Positions 55,450 through 63,443 of a stretch of DNA of 64,000 nt are shown here, in pieces. Numbering within the stretch: position 1 is the first letter of the stretch; every line of letters begins with the position of its first letter. The translations under genes were made by a program, and so were the position numbers. This DNA is from Arenibacter hampyeongensis (GTDB lineage: Bacteria; Bacteroidota; Bacteroidia; Flavobacteriales; Flavobacteriaceae). The stretch lies in NCBI RefSeq assembly GCF_002909255.1, contig NZ_PIOB01000005.1:124001-188000 (forward strand), written 5' to 3'. A model generated the notes under the pieces. It was not told where the DNA came from, did no database searches, and saw nothing but the letters and a program-made list of their open reading frames with translations.

Positions 55450-56622
55450 ATGCAGTTAGCAAATACAAATTGGAATTATCCTACCACCATCTGGTTTGGA
55501 AATGGCAGAATAAACGAGATATCACAGGCTTGCAAAAAATTGGGGATCAAGAACCCTTTATTTGTTACCGATGAAGGTCTGGTAAAATTGGATATAGTAG
55601 AAAAAACTATAAATATTTTAAAAAAGGACGGATTAAAATTTACCGTGTACAGTGATGTACAGGGAAATCCTACTGAAAAAAATGTGGTCGATGGAGTAGC
55701 CCATTATTTAAAAAATAAACATGATGGAGTTATTGCCTTTGGTGGTGGTTCTGCCATAGATGCAGCCAAGACAATCGCATTTATGTCAGGACAGACAAAG
55801 TCTCTTTGGGATTTTGAAGATGTGGGCGACAATTGGAGTTATGCGGACCTCGCAGGTATTGCTCCCATTATTGCTGTCCCGACTACTGCCGGCACAGGGT
55901 CTGAGGTGGGTAGGGCATCGGTAATTTTGGATGAAAAATTACACACCAAGAAAATCATTTTTCACCCTAAAATGTTACCGGCTATAGTGATATCCGATCC
56001 TGAATTGACTTTGGGCTTGCCTCCCCATATTACTGCATGGACAGGGGTAGATGCTATGGTACATGCCATTGAGGCATATTGTGCTCCGGGATATCATCCG
56101 ATGGCCGAGGGTATTGCTATTGAAGCCATCCGTATTATTGCCAAATATTTGCCGATTGCTGTTAAGGACGGAAAAAATTTGGAAGCTCGGGGACAAATGC
56201 TGGTAGCTGCTTCTATGGGAGCCACAGCCTTTCAGAAAGGATTGGGCTCCGTGCATTCCGTGGCCCATCAATTGGGAGCCATATACAATAAACAACACGG
56301 TTTACTAAATGCTATAATATTACCATATGCCTTAAAACAGAATAAGGCAGCTATTGAAGATAGAATGGTGCATTTAAGCAAAGTCCTTGGATTGGAAAAG
56401 TTAGGTACCGAGGCTATTATCGATTATATAATAGGGCTGAGAAAGGAATTGAACATTCCCCATACGCTAAAGGAAATAGATATTAATGCTGATAAGGCCA
56501 AGGAAATAGGTGAAATGGCCTTTAAAGACCCATCAACACCTTCCAACGCCAAACCTGTTAATGCAAAGGATTTGGAGCAACTTTTTAGAGCTGCTGTATC
56601 CGGTGAAATAAAAGGACTGTAA
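55450..56622 (+). CDS. Iron-containing (group III) alcohol dehydrogenase
   Basis: A 390-residue dehydrogenase of the iron-dependent family. The nucleotide site is GGGSAIDAAK at 98-107, and the metal ligands are D201, H205 (GVDAMVHAIEAY), H269 (GLGSVHSVAHQ) and H283 (NKQHG). TTAGTGSEV at 145-153 is also characteristic. It oxidises primary alcohols to aldehydes with NAD. In this operon it occupies the place of the amine oxidase PuuB of the polyamine pathway. This suggests that the gamma-glutamylated substrate bears a hydroxyl group. It lies 40 bases after the aldehyde dehydrogenase gene and 2 before the amidotransferase gene. Confidence 0.9.
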   Translation: MQLANTNWNYPTTIWFGNGRINEISQACKKLGIKNPLFVTDEGLVKLDIVEKTINILKKDGLKFTVYSDVQGNPTEKNVVDGVAHYLKNKHDGVIAFGGGSAIDAAKTIAFMSGQTKSLWDFEDVGDNWSYADLAGIAPIIAVPTTAGTGSEVGRASVILDEKLHTKKIIFHPKMLPAIVISDPELTLGLPPHITAWTGVDAMVHAIEAYCAPGYHPMAEGIAIEAIRIIAKYLPIAVKDGKNLEARGQMLVAASMGATAFQKGLGSVHSVAHQLGAIYNKQHGLLNAIILPYALKQNKAAIEDRMVHLSKVLGLEKLGTEAIIDYIIGLRKELNIPHTLKEIDINADKAKEIGEMAFKDPSTPSNAKPVNAKDLEQLFRAAVSGEIKGL

Positions 56623-56624
56623 AG

Positions 56625-57422
56625 GTGAAATTATTAATAGTAGAAGGCAATAACGAACAAACACGCTTACTTAGGGGAACCTTTGGGATACCACCATATC
56701 ATCTAATGTTCCAGGAAATGTTAAGGGGCCTGGTTCCAGGAGCAAAGACAGATTTTGCCTTTCCGGCAGATGTTGACAGTGAATTGCCCACTGATGCACA
56801 GTTGAAAAATTATGATGGTGTATTGTGGACCGGCAGCTCTCTTAGTGTCCTCGATGACATCCCTGACGTTCAACAGCAATTGAATTTTGCCGATGAGGTT
56901 TTTAAGAGCGGTGTACCATTTTACGGCAGCTGTTGGGGTATGCAGATAGCCACTGTAGTTGCTGGGGGCAAGGTGGCACTTAGCAAGAACGGTTTGGAGT
57001 TTGGTGTCTCCAAGCCCATTGAACTTACCGAACTTGGTAGGCAAAGTCCATTGTTCGCAGCCCGTAAATCTGCTTATTCTGCCCTGTGCATTCATTTTGA
57101 TGAGGTGTCTGAAATTCCTAAAAATGCCCATGTTTTAGCCAGTAATTCCCATTCCAAAGTGCAGGCCATGACATTTGATTATAAAAAAGGTTCATTCTTT
57201 GGGGTGCAGTACCATCCAGAATTCAGTACCTCGGATATGGCCATGATAGCTTCATTTTTGTCGCAAAAACTGGTTGATAACCATGCTTTTAAATCCGTCA
57301 CGGAAGTACACGAATTTTGTCTTTTATTGAGGGAGCAAAACGGATTTCCACCTGAAATTAGCGATTACCAACTCCATACCCAAGAAATAATGGCTTGGTT
57401 GAAACTTATTTCAAGCATGTAA
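56625..57422 (+). CDS. Class I glutamine amidotransferase-like gamma-glutamyl hydrolase
   Basis: A 265-residue stand-alone amidotransferase domain starting at GTG two bases after the dehydrogenase stop. The triad is C103 (YGSCWGMQ), H197 and E199 (QYHPEFS). No synthetase domain is attached and no partner subunit is nearby. It is therefore likely to act as a hydrolase, like PuuD in the polyamine pathway, splitting a gamma-glutamyl amide and returning glutamate. With ethanolamine as input the other product would be glycine. The C-terminal about 50 residues extend beyond the core domain. The gene ends the operon and is followed by a terminator. Confidence 0.87.
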   Translation: MKLLIVEGNNEQTRLLRGTFGIPPYHLMFQEMLRGLVPGAKTDFAFPADVDSELPTDAQLKNYDGVLWTGSSLSVLDDIPDVQQQLNFADEVFKSGVPFYGSCWGMQIATVVAGGKVALSKNGLEFGVSKPIELTELGRQSPLFAARKSAYSALCIHFDEVSEIPKNAHVLASNSHSKVQAMTFDYKKGSFFGVQYHPEFSTSDMAMIASFLSQKLVDNHAFKSVTEVHEFCLLLREQNGFPPEISDYQLHTQEIMAWLKLISSM

Positions 57423-57443
57423 TTGGAATATACTAAATAACAG

Positions 57444-57489
57444 AATGAGGATGGGTCAAACTATGGGAACCATCCTCATTTTTTTTTTT
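57444..57489 (+). terminator. Rho-independent terminator after the amidotransferase gene
   Basis: AATGAGGATGG pairs with CCATCCTCATT around a 15-base loop, followed by a run of T residues to 57489. It ends the rightward amino-alcohol operon. The opposite strand has no T-run, so it does not serve the leftward GH92 gene that ends at 57534. Confidence 0.85.
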
Positions 57490-57533
57490 ATTGAAACCAC
57501 AACGAAGGCTTTTAAATAATAATGTTCTCCTTT

Positions 57534-59795
57534 TTAGTTGTTTATAAAAGCGTTTGCATTGGGGCTTTTTCCCATTTCAAATTCAAGGACATTGCCGTTC
57601 ATTATTTGGGTATAGGTGATAAAAGGTTCATCCAATATCTTCCCATCCAATTTTAAGGATTGAATGTACATATTCCCTTCTGATAGGTTATTGGCTTTTA
57701 TTTTAAATGATTTTACTTCACCATTCTTGCGCAAGTTAAGGGTGAATTCTGGAAATTGCGGAGCCCCAATAGCAAATATTTCAGTTCCTGGAGTGACAGG
57801 GTAAAATCCCATTACACCAAAAACATACCAGGCGGACATTTGTCCACAATCATCGTTTCCGTTGATTCCCAAAGGGTGATTTCTATAATTAATGGTTGAG
57901 GTATGCTTACGAATAAGCTCTTGGGTTTTCCAAGGTTGCCCTGCATAGTTGAATAGGTAGGCATAATGATGCCCCGGCTCATTATCATGGCGGTAATGCT
58001 GTCCATCAAAATTTTCGTTTAATTTGGCGGCATACTTATCCTTTCCACCGAAGAGTTCAATGCTTCCTGGTATGTCGTGCATGGCTCCAAATAAATAGGT
58101 CCATCGTCCCCCTTCGGTAAAACCTTCCTGTACATTTTTGTCCCAATCACCATTGAATAGTCGCGCGTTAAGAAATCCGGTCTCCTTGTTGTAAAGGTTT
58201 TTGTAGTTTTTACTCCAACCCATTAATCGCTCATAATCTTCCATTTTGCCCAAATCTTTGGCCATTTGGGCAATGCTGTAATCGTCTATGCCAAACTCAA
58301 TGGTCCTTGTAACGGATTCCCGTGTCTTATCTGCTGCTACATATCCTAAGGAATGATAGTAGGTTAGTCCGCCTCTTGCTTCATATAAAGTACCTTCATC
58401 CCGATCGCCCCAAGGCTTTTCGGTATCCCTATAAGGTGGGTGCATGGCATTTTTTCTCACAGCTTCATAGGCCAGATCCAGGTCGTAATCCCTGAAGCCC
58501 TTTATATAGGCATCTGCAATTACGGCGTCGGCATGGGTCCCCGTCATAATATTGGTATAGGTGGGATTGGGCCATTTTGGCAGCCACCCTCCCTCTTGGT
58601 ACATCTGCAGCAAGGATTGTATCATGGGACTTACCCGTTCTGGATGTGTAAAATGTAGAAGGGGGTGTAGGGCCCTAAAAGTATCCCAAAGAGAATAATC
58701 GTTATAAGAAACCCCTTCATGGACCTTGTCATCGAACGGACTGTAATAACGGCCATACTCAGAAAACTCCCTTGGAAACAACATGGTGTGGAACAAGGCG
58801 GTGTAGAAAATACTTTTCTGATCTTCCGTTGCTCCATTTACTTTTATTCTGGAAAGATTTTCCTGCCAAATATCCCGAGTATTTTCCACTACTTTATTAA
58901 AGTCCCAATCCGGAATTTCCTTTGATAGGTTTTCACGGGCCTGTTCCAGGCTTATAAACGAAGTGGCAATTTTGACTTTTACTTTTTCATTCTTTTCTGT
59001 TTTGAAACTTATATATCCGCCCATTCTGGCTCCCGTCTGCTCCCTACCCATTTCTTTGATATCGGGCTCTGTCCTAAAGGAATTCCAAGTTCCAAAACGC
59101 TCAAAAGATTTGTCAAATTGAATTATAAAATAGCCTTTAAAGTTTTTGAGTTCCGGTCCTAAATGGGAAGACATCCGCTCAGGGTTATATCCAGCAATTT
59201 CCCTTTTATCTTCATCTATATTGATATAGCCGTGAAACGCCTTTTTGTTTTCCGTGATATTAATACCCTGTATAATGATATGGGATTCATCGGACTTCGG
59301 GAATGTGAATTGGAAGATGCCACATCGCGATGCAGCGGCTATTTCTCCTTTTATCCTTTGTCCTTTATCACCCATGGAAACACTGTAGTAATTGGGTTTG
59401 GAAATTTCATCCTTATGGGTAAATGGCAAGGCCCGATCTTTGGGGAGAAGCTTAAGCTTCCCCACTTGCGGCATTACCGATACATAGCCATAATCGCCCA
59501 TCCAGACCGTAGGTTGGTGCGTTGCCATAAACCCTTGAACAGTATTGTCCTCATAGAAATAAGGCATTTCACTGATCTTATTTTCCCGGGTTTGGACTAC
59601 AAAATTGGTCATGGCAAATGGCGTTCCCACGCATGGCATGGTGCCTCCTCCGTCCCTTCCATCCATGAAGCCAGAGGAAGGGGTTCCAATCAAAGGGTTC
59701 ACATAGTCAACTTCTATTTTGTTTTGGGCGGACAGCACTGTTATCCACAATAAAAGTAAAAGGAAGGGGTGCAAGGATTTCTTATTCGTTTTCAT
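57534..59795 (-). CDS. GH92 alpha-mannosidase
   Basis: A 753-residue exo-alpha-mannosidase of family GH92, most members of which cleave alpha-1,2 links with calcium. I chose the ATG at 59793-59795, which opens a signal peptide MKTNKKSLHPFLLLLLWITV ending near SAQ at 24. An upstream in-frame ATG at 59861 would add 22 residues before it. Family landmarks are VNPLIGTP and DGRDGGGTMPCVG near the start, YSLWDTFRALHPL and GTHADAVIADAYIKGF in the catalytic region, and GNDDCGQMSAWYVFGVMGFY near the end. It is divergent from the susC gene at 60272. Its promoter carries the palindrome shared with iolJ and the orphan susC. Confidence 0.92.
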   Translation of the reverse strand: MKTNKKSLHPFLLLLLWITVLSAQNKIEVDYVNPLIGTPSSGFMDGRDGGGTMPCVGTPFAMTNFVVQTRENKISEMPYFYEDNTVQGFMATHQPTVWMGDYGYVSVMPQVGKLKLLPKDRALPFTHKDEISKPNYYSVSMGDKGQRIKGEIAAASRCGIFQFTFPKSDESHIIIQGINITENKKAFHGYINIDEDKREIAGYNPERMSSHLGPELKNFKGYFIIQFDKSFERFGTWNSFRTEPDIKEMGREQTGARMGGYISFKTEKNEKVKVKIATSFISLEQARENLSKEIPDWDFNKVVENTRDIWQENLSRIKVNGATEDQKSIFYTALFHTMLFPREFSEYGRYYSPFDDKVHEGVSYNDYSLWDTFRALHPLLHFTHPERVSPMIQSLLQMYQEGGWLPKWPNPTYTNIMTGTHADAVIADAYIKGFRDYDLDLAYEAVRKNAMHPPYRDTEKPWGDRDEGTLYEARGGLTYYHSLGYVAADKTRESVTRTIEFGIDDYSIAQMAKDLGKMEDYERLMGWSKNYKNLYNKETGFLNARLFNGDWDKNVQEGFTEGGRWTYLFGAMHDIPGSIELFGGKDKYAAKLNENFDGQHYRHDNEPGHHYAYLFNYAGQPWKTQELIRKHTSTINYRNHPLGINGNDDCGQMSAWYVFGVMGFYPVTPGTEIFAIGAPQFPEFTLNLRKNGEVKSFKIKANNLSEGNMYIQSLKLDGKILDEPFITYTQIMNGNVLEFEMGKSPNANAFINN

Positions 59796-59909
59796 ATAAT
59801 AGATAAATAAGCTTAAACTTTTGGGCAATCCTAAATATGAATTGCATAGGGTGCTAATCAAAAAAACAATAAAATATTGATAATGGGAAAGATATGGAAA
59901 TTAATATTG

Positions 59910-59923
59910 TGCAAAGGTTTGCA
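59910..59923 (-). promoter_or_regulatory. Candidate LacI-family operator before the GH92 gene
   Basis: On the plus strand the site reads TGCAAAGGTTTGCA. In the direction of the GH92 gene it reads TGCAAACCTTTGCA, identical to the iolJ and orphan susC sites. It lies 114 bases before the GH92 start codon and 348 before the susC start on the other side, so GH92 is the more likely target. Confidence 0.6.
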
Positions 59924-60112
59924 TTATTTGAGAAACTGTTGCAAAACGTTTTTATGATTTTATATATGAGAAAGAACGGGGAAAACATAAAGGAGTACCG
60001 TTCAGGAAACGTAGAATTTACAGATTTTATGCCAACTTAACCAGCTGTTCTTAAATATGTAGCATACCCTGTAAATAAGGGTTGCGTTTGGTGATTCTTG
60101 AAAATATGTAGG

Positions 60113-60155
60113 AAAGAACTCTAAAATTCATGAATTTTAGAGTTCTTTTTTCTTT
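60113..60155 (+). terminator. Long perfect palindrome with T-tract, terminator-like, no gene upstream
   Basis: AAAGAACTCTAAAATTCA is followed at once by its exact reverse complement (60113-60148), then T-rich sequence to 60155. As RNA it would form a hairpin of about 15-16 pairs with a U-tail, a good terminator on the plus strand. No gene precedes it on that strand, because the GH92 gene reads the other way. It may end a small RNA or act as an attenuator in the susC leader. Confidence 0.65.
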
Positions 60156-60271
60156 AATCCGCAACTTTCCATTTTTCTTAGGATACATTTAACAATTGTA
60201 TGCAATTGCTTTTAACTCGGCTTGGCATGCGAATTCAAAAAAACAATTAACTAACTAAAAATCATTTATTT

Positions 60272-63200
60272 ATGAAGATTACACTATGTAAATGCCTATT
60301 GCTTGTGGGAACATTTTTATGTTTCGGGCTGGCAGAGGCACAAACGGTGACGGGGAGTGTTTCGGATCAATCCGGACCCTTGCCTGGGGCGAACGTATTG
60401 GTAAAAGGTACAACCAACGGAACGCAAACAGATTTTGACGGTAATTTCACATTGGAAAATGTGAATAGTAATGCCACTTTAGTTTTCAGTTATATAGGTT
60501 TCAAAACTTTGGAAATACCTGTAGGCGGAAAAACCACAATTAATGCTGTATTGGAAGAAGATGCCAGCGAATTGGAAGAAGTGGTGTTGATTGGTTACGG
60601 TAGTCAGAGGAAATCGGATTTAACAGGTTCGGTTGGACAAGTTGATACCGATCAGCTGAAAGAGCGCCCAGCTACATCGCTTAACCAGGCTTTATCTGGT
60701 AAGATTGCCGGTGTACAGGTAAACACCAATTCGGGTCGCCCGGGTGGTAAATCGAATATCAGGGTTAGGGGTTTTAGTTCCATAAACTCTTCCAACAACC
60801 CGCTATACGTGATAGATGGGGTGCAGTTACCCCAAGGTAATCAAGCTAACTTTAGTTCAGCTATAGATTACTTAAACCCTAATGATGTAGTATCTATTGA
60901 AGTGTTGAAGGATGCTTCCTCAACGGCGATATACGGTGCACGTGGTGCTAACGGTGTTATTTTGGTGACTACTAAAAGAGGTCGCGCTGGTCAGGGTAGG
61001 GTGACTTACGATGTTGACTATAGTGTAAACCAATATGGTCCAAACAGGGCTAAGGCATTAAATTCCGAACAGTATGCCATGATAGAGCAACTTTCTTGGG
61101 AAAACACACAAAAATTTGATCCTGCTGGCTGGGCTGCTGGGAACTATGCCCAGTATGAGCCTAGGCTTAAAAGAGCCAATCCCAATGTGGCTTATCTTTT
61201 CGATAGTGATGGTAAGGCAATCTATGATACCGATTGGTCCAAAGAGGTGGTACAACATAAATTATCACAAAACCATCAGTTGGGTTTCTCAGGGGGTAAT
61301 GAAAGAACAACATATGCCATCTCACTTGGAATTAGGGATGATCAAGGTCTTTTCAAAAATACCTACCTCAAGCGTTATTCAGGAAGGTTTTCAATTGATG
61401 ATCAAATAAAAACGTGGTTAAAGATCGGTGGTTCTTTGAGCTATAATAACCAAACTGAGAATTTGGCCGATACCAATGACCAAGTGCCACGTAGAATGGT
61501 TGAAGATTACCCTTTTTACCCTGCTCCTTTTCATACGGGCGGTCCATTGGAAGGTCTATATGCCAATAACAGGGATTATCCCTTTGCGGAGGGTACCCGA
61601 AATTCGGTGAACTGGCTTGACAATAATGAGTATATTTTAAATACTCAAACAACGGCAGGAAGTTTTTATACCAATCTTAACTTTACCAAGGAATTGGAAA
61701 TGAGAACGGTTATTGGGACAAATGTACTTACCCAGGAGAACAATGAATTCCGAAATAGTGTTCTGGATAATAATGCGGTGGCCAGGGCACAATCTAGCAA
61801 CGAAAAGCAGACATTCTGGTCAATTGAAAACTACTTGACCTATAATAAGAAAATCAATGAAAACAATTCATTGACGGCATTGTTGGGTTTATCTTGGCAA
61901 CAGTCGAACCAATTCTTTGTCAACGCTGATTCTAGAAACTTTCCCACTGATTTCTTTCAATTCAACAACTTGGGTGCAGGATCTGATAATATAGCGGTAC
62001 AATCCTTTGCAGACAGGGAAGCATTGAACTCCTATTTTGGAAGATTGAACTATAACCTAATGGGCAAATATTTGTTTACGGTTACCGGTAGGGCCGATGG
62101 TTCGTCGAAATTTGGTGATAACAATAAGTTTTCCTTTTTCCCCTCAGCAGCGGTTGCCTGGAGGATTTCGGACGAGGATTTTCTTGTAGATAACGCCCTA
62201 ATTTCGAACTTAAAACTTAGAACAAGTTATGGGGTTACAGGTAACTCCGAAATACCACCTTATTCTTCCTTATCTCTATTAAGCTCCAATTATGCCGCAA
62301 TATGGAACGATAGTCGTATTGGCGGAACTGGTTTGAATAGGTTGGCGAATCCGGATTTGAAATGGGAAAAGACCGCACAGTACGATGTTGGTTTGGAATT
62401 AGGCCTATTTGATAATAGAATTAGCTTGGAAGCGGATTATTACTACAGAAAAACCACCGATATGCTCTTGGATGCCCCTGTTCCACAATCTAGTGGGTAT
62501 GCCACCATAAGAAGAAATGTGGGTTCCATGGAGAACAAGGGTCTTGAACTTGGGTTATCAACCAAGAATATAGTAACCGCTGATTTAACCTGGACTTCCT
62601 CCTTCAATATTTCTATGAACAGAAACAAAGTACTTTCCTTGGCCACACCCTCGGATATCTTTGGGGTAGGTGGACCTGGAATTACCAACGAAACCAGTAT
62701 TATAAGGGTCGGTGAACCCGTAGGTGCCTTCTGGGGTCTAACCAGATTGGGTGTTTGGGGAACTGACGAAGCCGCTGAAGCGGCTAGTTTCGTAAGCTAC
62801 CGAAACGGTCTTACTATTCTTCCTGGTGATATCAAATACAAGGATTTTAACGGCGACAAAATTATAAATGATGAGGATAGATCTATCATCGGTAATGGTT
62901 ACCCAACAGCTTGGGGGTCATTTACAAATTACGTGTCCTATAAAAATATTGATTTCACCTTGGAACTTCAATATTCTTGGGGTAATGATGTAATGGATAT
63001 GAACTTGCACTCCAGCGAGGACAGACAAGCGCTAGCCAATAGTTATACTACAGTCTTGGATGCTTGGACTCCTGATAATCAAGATACAATGATTGCCCAG
63101 GTAAGGGATACGCGTGCTGGTTATGTAACCAATGTGGATTCTCATTGGGTAAAGGATGGTTCCTTTGTTCGTGGTAAGAATATCATGCTAGGGTATACTT

Positions 63201-63418
63201 TTGATCAAAACTTGGTTGAACGTATGCATTTGAATAAATTGAGATTGTACGCTTCGGCACAAAATTTCTTTTTGTTGGTAAATGATGAACTACTTGGTGA
63301 TCCCGAGGTAACTCCTATTCGTGGTGGTGAGGGTAACAATGTCTTCTCACAAGGAATGAAATGGCATGAATATCCAAAATCGACAACATTTGTAATTGGT
63401 CTGCAAGTCGGTCTGTAA
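60272..63418 (+). CDS. SusC/RagA-family TonB-dependent receptor (next to GH92)
   Basis: A 1048-residue outer-membrane receptor with signal MKITLCKCLLLVGTFLCFGLA. The CarboxypepD_reg-like domain (about 25-100) contains PGANVLVKGTTNGTQTDFDG. The plug has EEVVLIGYGSQRKSDLTGSV and VSIEVLKDASSTAIYGARGA. The barrel ends FVIGLQVGL. There is no STN domain. It forms an operon with the susD gene 25 bases downstream. Its GH92 neighbour suggests a mannose-containing glycan, but the two genes are divergent and further genes lie beyond the window, so this is tentative. Confidence 0.94.
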   Translation: MKITLCKCLLLVGTFLCFGLAEAQTVTGSVSDQSGPLPGANVLVKGTTNGTQTDFDGNFTLENVNSNATLVFSYIGFKTLEIPVGGKTTINAVLEEDASELEEVVLIGYGSQRKSDLTGSVGQVDTDQLKERPATSLNQALSGKIAGVQVNTNSGRPGGKSNIRVRGFSSINSSNNPLYVIDGVQLPQGNQANFSSAIDYLNPNDVVSIEVLKDASSTAIYGARGANGVILVTTKRGRAGQGRVTYDVDYSVNQYGPNRAKALNSEQYAMIEQLSWENTQKFDPAGWAAGNYAQYEPRLKRANPNVAYLFDSDGKAIYDTDWSKEVVQHKLSQNHQLGFSGGNERTTYAISLGIRDDQGLFKNTYLKRYSGRFSIDDQIKTWLKIGGSLSYNNQTENLADTNDQVPRRMVEDYPFYPAPFHTGGPLEGLYANNRDYPFAEGTRNSVNWLDNNEYILNTQTTAGSFYTNLNFTKELEMRTVIGTNVLTQENNEFRNSVLDNNAVARAQSSNEKQTFWSIENYLTYNKKINENNSLTALLGLSWQQSNQFFVNADSRNFPTDFFQFNNLGAGSDNIAVQSFADREALNSYFGRLNYNLMGKYLFTVTGRADGSSKFGDNNKFSFFPSAAVAWRISDEDFLVDNALISNLKLRTSYGVTGNSEIPPYSSLSLLSSNYAAIWNDSRIGGTGLNRLANPDLKWEKTAQYDVGLELGLFDNRISLEADYYYRKTTDMLLDAPVPQSSGYATIRRNVGSMENKGLELGLSTKNIVTADLTWTSSFNISMNRNKVLSLATPSDIFGVGGPGITNETSIIRVGEPVGAFWGLTRLGVWGTDEAAEAASFVSYRNGLTILPGDIKYKDFNGDKIINDEDRSIIGNGYPTAWGSFTNYVSYKNIDFTLELQYSWGNDVMDMNLHSSEDRQALANSYTTVLDAWTPDNQDTMIAQVRDTRAGYVTNVDSHWVKDGSFVRGKNIMLGYTFDQNLVERMHLNKLRLYASAQNFFLLVNDELLGDPEVTPIRGGEGNNVFSQGMKWHEYPKSTTFVIGLQVGL

Positions 63419-63443
63419 TTAATAAAATTTAAAATAAGATATT

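Larger units (their letters stand above)
59796..60271. other. Divergent intergenic region between GH92 and susC
   Basis: 476 bases without a convincing gene. It contains the LacI-type palindrome at 59910-59923, a nearby half-site-like TTGCAAAACG at 59940-59949, and a 36-base perfect palindrome with a T-tract at 60113-60155. The stretch between these two, about 59950-60112, could be transcribed as a short untranslated RNA or susC leader. Confidence 0.55.

Noticed and set aside
50790-57422. Standard Puu putrescine pathway
   Set aside because: No PuuB-type FAD amine oxidase or aminotransferase is present; an alcohol dehydrogenase takes its place and the permease is ethanolamine-like.
59163-59753. 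196-residue open frame on the plus strand
   Set aside because: Lies entirely antisense to the well-supported GH92 gene and shows no domain pattern.
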